From positions 1 through 64,000 of the forward strand of contig JAVVSB010000005.1 in the NCBI GenBank assembly GCA_036654415.1: a stretch of 64,000 bases of DNA, in the 5' to 3' direction. Under the pieces are notes generated by a model. The model searched no databases. It worked only from the letters and a program-made list of their open reading frames with translations, and had not been told where the DNA came from. The position numbers were made by a program, and so were the translations under genes. This DNA comes from Mucinivorans sp036654415 (lineage in GTDB: Bacteria > Bacteroidota > Bacteroidia > Bacteroidales > Rikenellaceae). Shown here piece after piece: positions 1 through 8,137 of this stretch (its first letter is position 1; each line of letters begins with the position of its first letter).

Positions 1-39
1 CTTGCAAACTTAACGTTTACAAGGGGTTTCGCTGTTTAA

Positions 40-113
40 TGGAGGTCTGAAGCGGACTTGAACCGCTGTAGCAGCTTTTGCAGAGCTGTGCCTAGCCACT
101 CGGCCATCAGACC
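40..113 (-). tRNA. tRNA-Cys (anticodon GCA)
   Basis: On the minus strand the sequence folds as a cloverleaf. The acceptor arm is GGTCTGA paired with TCAGACC. The anticodon stem CAGCT/AGCTG encloses loop CTGCAAA with anticodon GCA. The T arm is GCGG-TTCAAGT-CCGC. The discriminator base is T (U73), as expected for tRNA-Cys, and the 3' CCA is encoded (positions 40-42). A two-box promoter lies 58 nt upstream. Confidence 0.95.
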
Positions 114-171
114 TTTTGTCATCAAACAGAAGATTTGCGACCATAGGTCTCGTCCTCTCTGCTTGCGTGTG

Positions 172-202
172 CAAAGGTAGTATAAATTTTGAAACTACCA
201 AA
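172..202 (-). promoter_or_regulatory. Bacteroidetes-type promoter for tRNA-Cys
   Basis: On the minus strand TTTG (199-202) is followed after exactly 19 nt by TACCTTTG (172-179). This matches the Bacteroidetes primary sigma consensus TTTG-N19-TAnnTTTG. It lies upstream of the tRNA-Cys gene. Confidence 0.8.
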
Positions 203-335
203 ATTTAGAGGCGAAAAACATCAACTTTGAGCTACCTAAAAAAGTTATAGCCTACAATAGTGGTCTAAAACTTAAGTGGTGCACCCGTAGTCAACTTAGT
301 GGTATCTTTCCCATTAACAAAAGTCCATCAAATAA

Positions 336-370
336 AAAAGTGTAGGTTCCATTGTGGGACCTACACTTTT
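336..370 (-). terminator. Terminator downstream of rpsA
   Basis: A 15-bp stem (AAAAGTGTAGGTTCC at 336-350 paired with 356-370, one G-U pair) has a short loop. The arms carry A and T runs, so it can terminate in both directions. It ends the minus-strand rpsA transcript. Confidence 0.8.
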
Positions 371-392
371 ATAAAAACCCGTTAGGGTAGAA

Positions 393-2216
393 TTACTTTT
401 TGTCGTTGGCTTCTTTGGTCTCCATTGCAGCCTTAAGCTCGGCTAGCCCCGAAAGGTCACCAAGAGTGGTCTTCTCCATCGAAGAGGCCAACTGTTTAAC
501 GGCACTCTGAGTTGACTGTTCCTTAACTGCATCCTCTTTGGCCTTAGCCTCTTCGAATACGCGTGTGTGTGAAAGGGTCAACTTTTTGGCACTCTTCCCA
601 AATTCCAATACACGGAAATCAGCTTTGTCACCAACCTTTAGTGAACTGCCATCTTCTTTTACCAAACCACGGGTTGGGCAGAAGCCTTCGGCTCCACCTT
701 CCATATCAACCAACGCACCACGTTCGGTGAGCTCGCTAATGGTACCTTGGTGGATAGAATCTGGACGGAAGATAGTTTCGTAAGCATCCCAAGGATTTTC
801 TTCCAACTGTTTGTGGCCAAGGCTTAAACGACGGTTTTCCTTGTCGATTTCCAGCACCTGAACATCAATCATCGCGTCAATCTGAGTAAATTCAGATGGG
901 TGTTTGATTTTCTTGTTCCAGCTAAGGTCTGAAATATGAATCAAGCCATCAACGCCTTGCTCTATTTCTACAAAGACACCAAAGTTGGTGAAGTTGCGAA
1001 CTTTGGCTGAGTGGCGGCTACCGACGGTGTATTTTTCGTCAATGTTCTCCCAAGGGTCTACGGTGAGTTGTTTTAGACCAAGTGACATCTTATGCTCCTC
1101 TTTGTCGAAAGTCAAAACAATAGCCTCAACTTCTTGGCCCACCTTTAGGAAGTCCTGAGCCGAGCGCAAGTGCTGTGACCAGCTCATCTCGCTAACGTGA
1201 ATCAGACCTTCAACGCCAGGGGCTACCTCAACAAACGCACCATAATCGGCCATAACCACTACCTTGCCTGTAATCTTGTCACCAACATTGATATTAGAGG
1301 CGACTTCGTCCCAAGGATGAGGAGTAAGTTGTTTAATACCCAGTGCGATACGTTTCTTGGCTTCATCGAAGTCCAAGATAACCACGTTGAGCTTTTGGTC
1401 TAGCGAAACGATTTCTTCGGGGTGCGAAACGCGTCCCCAGCTAAGGTCAGTTATGTGAACCAAACCGTCTACGCCACCAAGGTCGATAAATACACCGTAG
1501 GTGGTGATGTTCTTAACGGTACCCTCAAGGATTTGGCCCTTTTCAAGTTTGCTAACAATTTCGCGTTTTTGAACCTCGAGTTCAGCCTCGATAAGGGCTT
1601 TGTGCGAAACAACTACGTTACGGAACTCTTGGTTGATTTTTACAACCTTGAACTCCATTGTCTTGCCCACATATACATCGTAGTCACGAATAGGTTTAAC
1701 GTCAATCTGCGAACCTGGAAGGAAGGCCTCGATGCCGAATACATCGACAATCATACCGCCCTTAGTGCGACATTTAACGAAACCTTTGATGATTTCCTCT
1801 TTTTCCAAAGCCTCGTTAACTCGGTCCCAAGAACGTAGTTGACGTGCTTTTTTGTGTGAAAGTATCAACTGACCGAGTTTATCCTCAGCGTTTTCTACAT
1901 AAACCTCCACTGTGTCTCCAGCCTTAAGTTCTGGATTGTAGCGAAATTCAGCGGCCGAAATCACCCCTTCTGATTTGTAGCCTACGTTGACCAGTACTTC
2001 GCGTTTATCGATAAAGGTAACAATGCCGTCAAGCACTTCACCTGTCTGAATATTGCTTAGTGTTTTGTTGTAATCCTCGCTTACTGCCTCTTTTGTGTTG
2101 CCATAGAGGGCTGTGTCGTTTTCAAATGCGTTCCAGTCGAACGTTTCAATTGCCTGCGAGGCGTTGTTGATGGTAGGTTTAACCGCCTTGCCTTCGGTTT
2201 CATTAGCTGTCGTCAT
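393..2216 (-). CDS. rpsA: 30S ribosomal protein S1
   Basis: This 607-residue protein binds mRNA on the small ribosomal subunit and helps initiate translation. Six S1/OB repeats are readable, beginning near residues 57, 138, 224, 309, 395 and 482. Repeats 3-5 carry the typical GxFV/I-x(7,9)-GLxHxSxxSW pattern (for example VDGLVHITDLSW). An acidic N-terminal extension and a Lys/Glu-rich tail are usual for Bacteroidetes S1. The gene is monocistronic between two hairpins. A TATCTTTG box sits about 50 nt before the ATG. Antisense open frames inside it are shadows of the repeats. Confidence 0.97.
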   Translation of the reverse strand: MTTANETEGKAVKPTINNASQAIETFDWNAFENDTALYGNTKEAVSEDYNKTLSNIQTGEVLDGIVTFIDKREVLVNVGYKSEGVISAAEFRYNPELKAGDTVEVYVENAEDKLGQLILSHKKARQLRSWDRVNEALEKEEIIKGFVKCRTKGGMIVDVFGIEAFLPGSQIDVKPIRDYDVYVGKTMEFKVVKINQEFRNVVVSHKALIEAELEVQKREIVSKLEKGQILEGTVKNITTYGVFIDLGGVDGLVHITDLSWGRVSHPEEIVSLDQKLNVVILDFDEAKKRIALGIKQLTPHPWDEVASNINVGDKITGKVVVMADYGAFVEVAPGVEGLIHVSEMSWSQHLRSAQDFLKVGQEVEAIVLTFDKEEHKMSLGLKQLTVDPWENIDEKYTVGSRHSAKVRNFTNFGVFVEIEQGVDGLIHISDLSWNKKIKHPSEFTQIDAMIDVQVLEIDKENRRLSLGHKQLEENPWDAYETIFRPDSIHQGTISELTERGALVDMEGGAEGFCPTRGLVKEDGSSLKVGDKADFRVLEFGKSAKKLTLSHTRVFEEAKAKEDAVKEQSTQSAVKQLASSMEKTTLGDLSGLAELKAAMETKEANDKK

Positions 2217-2266
2217 TGACTCTAAATGATTTAAATGGTTAATAAATAAGATTGTCTTTAAGGGCG

Positions 2267-2274
2267 CAAAGATA
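2267..2274 (-). promoter_or_regulatory. -7 box upstream of rpsA
   Basis: The minus strand reads TATCTTTG, matching TAnnTTTG, about 50 nt before the rpsA start. No clear TTTG -33 element is present at the usual spacing. Confidence 0.5.
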
Positions 2275-2348
2275 GTGATATTTTTTAGAACTACTACTAC
2301 TACCCCATAAAATATTAGAAACAGTTTGTCTGTTTATAAAAATAAGAT

Positions 2349-2382
2349 GGGGAGCTTTCTTGAAATTCAAGAAAAACTCCCC
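2349..2382 (-). terminator. Terminator downstream of cydA
   Basis: GGGGAG (2349-2354) pairs with CTCCCC (2377-2382). TTTCTTGAA (2356-2364) pairs with TTCAAGAAA (2366-2374), leaving a small internal bulge. On the minus strand it is followed by a T-rich tail. It separates cydA from rpsA, so no cydB follows cydA here. Confidence 0.75.
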
Positions 2383-2409
2383 AACTCTATACTATAAATT
2401 ATACCAAAT

Positions 2410-3906
2410 TTAACTCTCTGTTGGCCCCTTTTTTATTTGTTTGGTCAGGATGGTTATCTCGGCAATAAGTAGGGTAGTGAATAGTGCTGCAAAAATCCAA
2501 AAGGTGACCATTACTGATGTGGCGTTGATGTGCGAGACAGCCGCCATTGTGGGTAGCAGGTCTTGGATTGTCCACGGTTGCCGTCCTACCTCGGCCACTA
2601 CCCAGCCTGCTTGCGAGGCTAAGTAGGCCGCAGCTATGGACCAAAGCGACAGATGCAACCACCAACGAGGTGTCGCGCCAGCTTTTCCGCGTAGCATAAA
2701 GAGCCACACAGCACAGAGTAACAACAGCCACACTCCTAGCCCCACCATCAACCTAAAGGCCCAAAATGTAAGCCAAACAGGTGGCACAACCTGTTGCGGA
2801 GTATCGAGGTAACCGTAGCCGAAATAGGCAAAGTAATTTTTGAGGAATTCTCTGTCGCTGAACTTAGCTAATAGCTCTTTAGAGAGCAGTGTGTCGCCTG
2901 CGGTGTGAGCCTCCTTGTAGGCGGCAAAAGTCTTAATGGCCACTCGCCCACGCTCCATCTTTTCTTGGGTTGAAATCATACCCTGTGCTGTGTTGCCGTT
3001 AACCATGTCATCAATGCCAGCCACAAAAGCATCGGCCTTGCGGTAACTCATTAATGAGAGCATATTGGGGATTTCGATACCAGGGATTATAGTTAGTGGG
3101 GCATGAGTTTTACCCTGGTAAAGTCCCTCCATTGCAGCTAACTTCATCGGTTGTACTCGTGCTACTTGCACCGCTGAACCATCTCCATTCCAAATAACCA
3201 TAACCCCGCTCAGCAGACCAAAAATGGCGGCTATCTTAATAGATGCGTGGGCCATCTTTTGTTCTCGAGCTTTGAGTAAGTACCACGCACTGATGCCTAT
3301 GACAAAGACCGAAGCCAACAAAAAGGATGAACTAACGGTGTGGAAGAATTTATTGATGGCAACTGGTGAGAATAGCACGGCCCAAAAGTCAACCATCTCG
3401 TTGCGTGCCGTTGCTGGATTAAAGGCCATACCAACGGGCGACTGCATCCATGCGTTGGCTACCAATATCCAAAGTGCTGAAAGGTTGGCCCCTATGGCTG
3501 TCAGCCAAGTGGCTGTGAGGTGAAAGCCTCGGCTCACCTTGTTCCAACCAAAAAACATAACTGCGATAAAAGTACTCTCCATAAAGAAGGCAAATATGCC
3601 CTCGATGGCCAGTGGCGCTCCAAAAATATCGCCCACAAAATAGGAGTAGTTACTCCAGTTAGTGCCGAATTCAAATTCCAGAATCAGCCCCGTTGCCACC
3701 CCAATGGCGAAATTGACCCCAAAGAGCTTCATCCAAAACTTGGTTGTACGCCTCCAAAATTCATCGCCCGAGAGTACATATTTTGTCTCCATAAAGGCTA
3801 TTATAAAGCTAAGTCCAAGGGTTAGTGGCACAAAGAGCCAGTGGTAGATGGCCGTCAGGGCAAATTGCGCTCGGCTCCAATCGACAAGTTGAGTAAAGTC
3901 TTCCAT
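2410..3906 (-). CDS. cydA: Cytochrome bd ubiquinol oxidase subunit I
   Basis: CydA carries the quinol site and hemes b558, b595 and d of the membrane-bound, high-affinity terminal oxidase. The 498-residue sequence keeps the known ligands: His22 and His189 (E. coli His19, His186), Glu102 and Glu110 (E. coli 99 and 107), a Met in FRLMVGLG for heme b558, and the GWVVAEVGRQPW motif near residue 446. The length fits a short Q-loop enzyme. It follows the DUF4492 gene by 10 nt. Unusually, no cydB follows: a terminator comes next, and the only cydB in the window is on the opposite strand at 22890. No frameshift is visible. Confidence 0.96.
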   Translation of the reverse strand: MEDFTQLVDWSRAQFALTAIYHWLFVPLTLGLSFIIAFMETKYVLSGDEFWRRTTKFWMKLFGVNFAIGVATGLILEFEFGTNWSNYSYFVGDIFGAPLAIEGIFAFFMESTFIAVMFFGWNKVSRGFHLTATWLTAIGANLSALWILVANAWMQSPVGMAFNPATARNEMVDFWAVLFSPVAINKFFHTVSSSFLLASVFVIGISAWYLLKAREQKMAHASIKIAAIFGLLSGVMVIWNGDGSAVQVARVQPMKLAAMEGLYQGKTHAPLTIIPGIEIPNMLSLMSYRKADAFVAGIDDMVNGNTAQGMISTQEKMERGRVAIKTFAAYKEAHTAGDTLLSKELLAKFSDREFLKNYFAYFGYGYLDTPQQVVPPVWLTFWAFRLMVGLGVWLLLLCAVWLFMLRGKAGATPRWWLHLSLWSIAAAYLASQAGWVVAEVGRQPWTIQDLLPTMAAVSHINATSVMVTFWIFAALFTTLLIAEITILTKQIKKGPTES

Positions 3907-3916
3907 ACTGTTTTTA

Positions 3917-4126
3917 TTAAATTCTGTTAATTAATTCTGTTGACACAAAATTGGCCTTCTCTTGCTGGCTTTTGCCCGATAGTAGATTTGGGAAAAAGAA
4001 CACTTTAAGCACCAAAAACATGATGAGCAACTTAATGATTATTATGGCCCACAATGTTTTACCTAGCTGCATAGAGCGAAACCCGTCATAGTAAAACGAC
4101 CATATTTTTAAAAAGAAACTCCCCAT
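3917..4126 (-). CDS. DUF4492 small membrane protein
   Basis: This 69-residue protein has an N-terminal amphipathic stretch (FLKIWSFYYDGFRSM) and one strongly hydrophobic segment at about residues 25-46. The pattern fits DUF4492, a family I know as commonly located just upstream of cydA in Bacteroidetes. It ends 10 nt before the cydA start, so the two are probably cotranscribed. A role in cytochrome bd assembly or stability is inferred from position only; no catalytic residues are visible. Confidence 0.8.
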   Translation of the reverse strand: MGSFFLKIWSFYYDGFRSMQLGKTLWAIIIIKLLIMFLVLKVFFFPNLLSGKSQQEKANFVSTELINRI

Positions 4127-4133
4127 TTTTTGT

Positions 4134-4141
4134 TACCTTTG
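4134..4141 (+). promoter_or_regulatory. -7 box upstream of nrnA
   Basis: TACCTTTG matches TAnnTTTG and ends 23 nt before the nrnA ATG. No convincing -33 TTTG is seen. Confidence 0.5.
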
Positions 4142-4164
4142 TCGTAAATAGCGGCAATAAAGTT

Positions 4165-5178
4165 ATGGAAAATATATTTAATAAACAAAAACTGGAGCAG
4201 TTAAACTCACTTATTTCTTCAGCTAATTCGGTGGCTGTAATTTCGCACGCCAATCCCGATGGGGATGCGGTGGGTAGTTCGCTGGCCTGGAGCCGCTTTC
4301 TGTCGTCAGCCTATCCTACCAAGAAGGTTCTCGCCATTGTGCCAAACCACTATCCAGCTTTTCTCAACTGGGTGGACCCTATGGGTGAGGTGGCTGTTTT
4401 TGCCGACACCTGCGATTCCAGTAGTGAGTTTTTAGCCAATGCTGACCTGATTTTTATTATTGACTTTAATCAAACAGCAAGGCTCGAAAAGATGAGTGAT
4501 GCCATGCAACGCAACACCATTGCCAAACGTGTGCTTATTGACCACCATATCGCTCCACCTCAGTACGAGCTCTCCTTTTGGGCCACTGAGAGTTGTTCCA
4601 CTGCATTTATAGTCTATAATATGATTGTTAAGATGGTTGGTACCGAGGCCCTTACCAAATCTATTGCCGAGGCCCTCTATCTTGGCATAATGACCGATAC
4701 GGGGTGCTTTAGCTATTCTCATCTCACTCCCGAACTTTTTAGGGCTGTGGCTGTCTTAGTTGAGAGTGGTGCTGACCCAGTCTTTATCAACCGTCAGGTC
4801 TTTAACACCCAGAGTCAAGATAGAGCTCGACTGGTGGGCTACCTGCTTTCGGAAAAGATGAATGTTATATCCGCTAAGGGGGCCGCCTATATCACACTTA
4901 CCTCTGAGGAGAAGCTACGTTTTAACCATCAAATTGGCGACACCGAGGGGGTAGTCAATATGCCTATGACCATCAATGGGGTCTGCTTCTCGGCTATGTT
5001 GATTCAGACCAAGGACTGCATTAAACTCTCACTACGCTCACAAGGCGATTTGGATGTAAATATTATAGCGGAACAATATTTTAATGGTGGTGGCCATCGC
5101 AACGCTGCTGGTGGCAAATTTTTTGGCACTATGGAGCAGGCTGTGGCGCAAATAGAAAAAGTAATCGAACAACTCTAA
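4165..5178 (+). CDS. nrnA: Bifunctional oligoribonuclease / PAP phosphatase, DHH family
   Basis: NrnA-type DHH enzymes degrade nanoRNAs and dephosphorylate pAp in the cytoplasm. The 337-residue protein shows the N-terminal metal motif SHANPDGDAVGSS (about residues 27-39), DFNQTAR in the next motif, LIDHH near residue 125 and the C-terminal DHHA1 motif GGGHRNAAGG (about residues 307-316). It is divergent from the DUF4492-cydA pair and followed 19 nt later by the M3 peptidase gene, probably in one operon. Other DHH phosphoesterases are possible, but length and motif order fit NrnA well. Confidence 0.9.
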   Translation: MENIFNKQKLEQLNSLISSANSVAVISHANPDGDAVGSSLAWSRFLSSAYPTKKVLAIVPNHYPAFLNWVDPMGEVAVFADTCDSSSEFLANADLIFIIDFNQTARLEKMSDAMQRNTIAKRVLIDHHIAPPQYELSFWATESCSTAFIVYNMIVKMVGTEALTKSIAEALYLGIMTDTGCFSYSHLTPELFRAVAVLVESGADPVFINRQVFNTQSQDRARLVGYLLSEKMNVISAKGAAYITLTSEEKLRFNHQIGDTEGVVNMPMTINGVCFSAMLIQTKDCIKLSLRSQGDLDVNIIAEQYFNGGGHRNAAGGKFFGTMEQAVAQIEKVIEQL

Positions 5179-5197
5179 TTAACCAAAATACAAAACA

Positions 5198-7303
5198 GTG
5201 AACAAATTAATTCCTATGGCACTTTTAGCCTGTGTCGTAACGGCGACATCTTGTACAGACAAGTCCGTGAAACAAGAAAATCCGTTCTTTACTCAATGGG
5301 ACACACCTTTTGAGACACCCCCATTCGACAAAATTAAGCTGGAGCACTATATGCCAGCTTTCGACAGCGCAATGGTGGCCGAAAAGGCCGAGATAGACTC
5401 CATCATCAACAATCCAGAGGCTCCAACTTTCGACAACACCATATTGGCTATGGATAGGAGCGGGGCCTTGCTCAGTAAGGTATCCGAGGTCTTCTATGGT
5501 ATTACAGCCACTGATATGACCCCTGAATTGGAAGAACTGCAGGGCCAGGTAAGTGAAAAATTGACTGCTCATAGCTCTGATATTTCGCTCAATGCGAAAC
5601 TGTTTGAACGTGTAAAAGCAGTCTATAATAATATGGATGGTTTGGATGACCAACAAAAACGACTGACAGAAAAGAGATACAAGAGCTTCGAACGTAGCGG
5701 AGCCAACCTAGATGAACAGGAGAAACAGACCTTGCGTGGTCTCGACCAGCAGCTCTCACGATTGGAGCTCAACTTTGGTAAAAATCTACGCCTTGACAAC
5801 GGAAAGTTTCTACTCGTTATCGATAGCCAAGAGCAGCTGACGGGGCTTAGCGAAAGTATTGTCGCGGCCGCTGCGGCTGAGGCCAAGAGCCGCCAAATGG
5901 GTGGTAAATGGGTCTTTACGCTTGACAAATCGTCGATGATTCCATTCCTTCAGTATTCAGACCAACGTGCTCTACGTGAGCAACTTTACAAAGGTTATCT
6001 GGAGCGTTGCAACAATAATGATGATAATGATAATAAATCAATTATAGACTCTATTGTCAATCTCCGTTTACAGCGAGCCCGTCTGCTTGGCTTTGCCAAC
6101 CATGCTGATTACACCTTGGATAGAGTGATGGCTAAAGAGCCAGAGGCGGTTTATGCCCTGCTGTCGGAACTTTGGAAACCAGCTCTAAAGCGTGCCGCTG
6201 CCGAGAAGGATGAGATGTCCCAAATTATGAAGGCTGATGGTGTTGAGGGTGAAATAGAGTCGTGGGATTGGTGGTACTATGCCGAGAAGTTACGTAAGGC
6301 CAAGTATGCCCTCAATGAGGAGCAGCTGCGTCCCTATTTTACCTTAGACAATGTACGCCAAGGGCTCTTCGATTTGACCACCAAACTCTATGGGCTTACC
6401 TATCGTGAAATTACTAATGAAGTGCCAAAATATAACCCCGAAAATAGGGTCTTTGAGGTGTTAGACCAAGATAGTAGCCACCTGGGGGTTGTCTATTTTG
6501 ACTTCCATCCACGTGCTGGCAAACGGGTTGGAGCTTGGTGTGGTGGCTTCCGTGAACAATCTTATGGGGTAGACGGTAAAATGGTAACACCTATTGTGTC
6601 AATTGTTTGCAACTTTACCAAAGCTATTGGTGACGACCCTGCGCTGCTGAATCTGGACGAGGTGGAGACCCTCTTTCACGAATATGGCCACGGGTTACAC
6701 TCGTTATTTAAGAATGTAAAATACAAGGGACTTAATGATGTAGAACGTGATTTTGTGGAGCTTCCATCACAGATTATGGAGAATTGGGCTTTTGAACCAC
6801 AGGTGATGAAAACCTATGCTAAGCACTACAAAACAGGCGAGGTAATTCCTCAGGAGTTAATTGAAAAGATACAAAAGAGTGCTCTCTTTAATCAGGGTTT
6901 TGCTACGGTTGAGTATCTAGGTGCTTCGCTACTTGATATGGACTATTCCACCGTGGTTGAGCAGGGTAAGATTGACGTGCCTAGCTTCGAAAAGGTCTCT
7001 CTAGAACGTTATGGTTCTATGAAAGAGATAGCCCCACGTTATCGCTCGACCTATTTCCAACACATATTTTCGGGTGGATACTCTTCGGGTTATTATAGTT
7101 ATATTTGGGCTGAGGTCTTGGACTCCGATGCCTTTGATGCCTTTGTCCAAAGTGGCGATGTCTTCAACAGAGAGTTAGCTCAACGTTTTAGGGAGGAGCT
7201 TCTAAGTAAAGGCGGTACTGCCGATGGGGCAACGCTCTACCAGAACTTCCGCCATCAGGCCCCGTCCAAGGAGCCTTTAATGAAACGTCGCGGGTTGATT
7301 TAA
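5198..7303 (+). CDS. M3 family zinc metallopeptidase, lipoprotein (Dcp-like)
   Basis: M3 peptidases cleave short peptides; the closest types are peptidyl-dipeptidase Dcp and oligopeptidase A. The 701-residue protein has the zinc motif HEYGH near residue 493 (LFHEYGHGLHSLF) and a downstream conserved ExxxPSQIMENW segment. The N-terminus is a lipoprotein signal with lipobox ATSC at about residues 16-19, which suggests export and lipid anchoring. The start is GTG; no ATG upstream fits. A hairpin terminator follows. Whether it acts as Dcp or as an endopeptidase cannot be told from sequence. Confidence 0.9.
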   Translation: MNKLIPMALLACVVTATSCTDKSVKQENPFFTQWDTPFETPPFDKIKLEHYMPAFDSAMVAEKAEIDSIINNPEAPTFDNTILAMDRSGALLSKVSEVFYGITATDMTPELEELQGQVSEKLTAHSSDISLNAKLFERVKAVYNNMDGLDDQQKRLTEKRYKSFERSGANLDEQEKQTLRGLDQQLSRLELNFGKNLRLDNGKFLLVIDSQEQLTGLSESIVAAAAAEAKSRQMGGKWVFTLDKSSMIPFLQYSDQRALREQLYKGYLERCNNNDDNDNKSIIDSIVNLRLQRARLLGFANHADYTLDRVMAKEPEAVYALLSELWKPALKRAAAEKDEMSQIMKADGVEGEIESWDWWYYAEKLRKAKYALNEEQLRPYFTLDNVRQGLFDLTTKLYGLTYREITNEVPKYNPENRVFEVLDQDSSHLGVVYFDFHPRAGKRVGAWCGGFREQSYGVDGKMVTPIVSIVCNFTKAIGDDPALLNLDEVETLFHEYGHGLHSLFKNVKYKGLNDVERDFVELPSQIMENWAFEPQVMKTYAKHYKTGEVIPQELIEKIQKSALFNQGFATVEYLGASLLDMDYSTVVEQGKIDVPSFEKVSLERYGSMKEIAPRYRSTYFQHIFSGGYSSGYYSYIWAEVLDSDAFDAFVQSGDVFNRELAQRFREELLSKGGTADGATLYQNFRHQAPSKEPLMKRRGLI

Positions 7304-7327
7304 TAGAAGAAGGATTCGATTTTTGCT

Positions 7328-7371
7328 AATAGTGGCTGCCTACTCAATGTAGGTGGCCACTATTGCTTTTT
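7328..7371 (+). terminator. Terminator after the M3 peptidase gene
   Basis: AATAGTGGC...CCTAC (7328-7343) pairs with GTAGG...GCCACTATT (7349-7364) around a 5-nt loop, with one weak internal step, followed by GCTTTTT. Confidence 0.75.
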
Positions 7372-7396
7372 GCGTACAAAAGATAAAAATATGTAT

Positions 7397-7404
7397 TACC
7401 TTTG
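7397..7404 (+). promoter_or_regulatory. -7 box of the rsmE operon
   Basis: TACCTTTG lies 24 nt before ATG 7429. Its last bases form the TTG at 7402, so a start at 7402 would lie inside the promoter. The box therefore decides for the ATG at 7429. Confidence 0.6.
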
Positions 7405-7428
7405 CCACCTATTCTAATAAATACGGAT

Positions 7429-8136
7429 ATGCACCTCTTTTTTACAAGTCAAATTAACTCAGAATTCATCATCCTAGATGATATGCAGAGCCACCATGCC
7501 ATTTCGGTGTTGCGTCTTCAAAGTGGCACTGAGGTCTACTTGACCGATGGTTGCGGCACTATGGCTCAGGCAACTATAGATAAAATCGTAGGTAAGGAGT
7601 GTATTCTTAGAGTACTATCTGCTCAAGAAAATTATCGTCAACGTCCCTATAAATTCTATTTAGCTGTGGCTCCGACCAAGAATATTGATCGTTACGAATG
7701 GCTGTTGGAAAAGGCTACCGAGTTGGGTGTGGATAGACTCACGCCGCTCTTGTGCGCACACTCTGAGCGTAAAGTTGTAAAGCGAGATAGGAGTGAAAAA
7801 GTTGTTATTAGCGCTTTGCGCCAATCGCTTAAGGCATATATGCCACAAATAGACGAGATTACACCATTTAACACCTATATTAACACTGTTGAGGCTGACC
7901 AGAAATACATAGCTCATTGTGACCCCTATAAGGACAAGGTGGAGTTGGCATCGGTTGTGCGTGGTGGTGGTTCTTGCGTGGTTCTAATTGGGCCCGAAGG
8001 GGACTTTTCTCCCCAGGAGGTGGCCCAAGCTCATTTGGCCGGGTTCCAAAGTGTAGCCTTGGGTAGCGAACGACTACGGACCGAGACAGCTGGGCTTTAC
8101 GCCACGGCTATGACTTCAATAAAAAATTGTAAATAG
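7429..8136 (+). CDS. rsmE: 16S rRNA (uracil(1498)-N(3))-methyltransferase
   Basis: RsmE methylates U1498 of 16S rRNA using S-adenosylmethionine. The 235-residue protein (from ATG 7429) has an N-terminal PUA-like domain with the HHAISVLRL motif. The C-terminal SPOUT knot has KATELGVDRLTPLLCAHSE, IGPEGDFSPQE and LGSERLRTETAGLYA, all family hallmarks. It opens a run of genes: hyfB starts 2 nt after its stop. Pairing rRNA methylation with a hydrogenase-like module probably reflects chance operon assembly. Confidence 0.93.
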   Translation: MHLFFTSQINSEFIILDDMQSHHAISVLRLQSGTEVYLTDGCGTMAQATIDKIVGKECILRVLSAQENYRQRPYKFYLAVAPTKNIDRYEWLLEKATELGVDRLTPLLCAHSERKVVKRDRSEKVVISALRQSLKAYMPQIDEITPFNTYINTVEADQKYIAHCDPYKDKVELASVVRGGGSCVVLIGPEGDFSPQEVAQAHLAGFQSVALGSERLRTETAGLYATAMTSIKNCK

Positions 8137-8137
8137 A

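Noticed and set aside
1422..1838. 138-residue antisense frame over rpsA
   Set aside because: It is opposite the S1 repeats in another frame; no independent coding signs.
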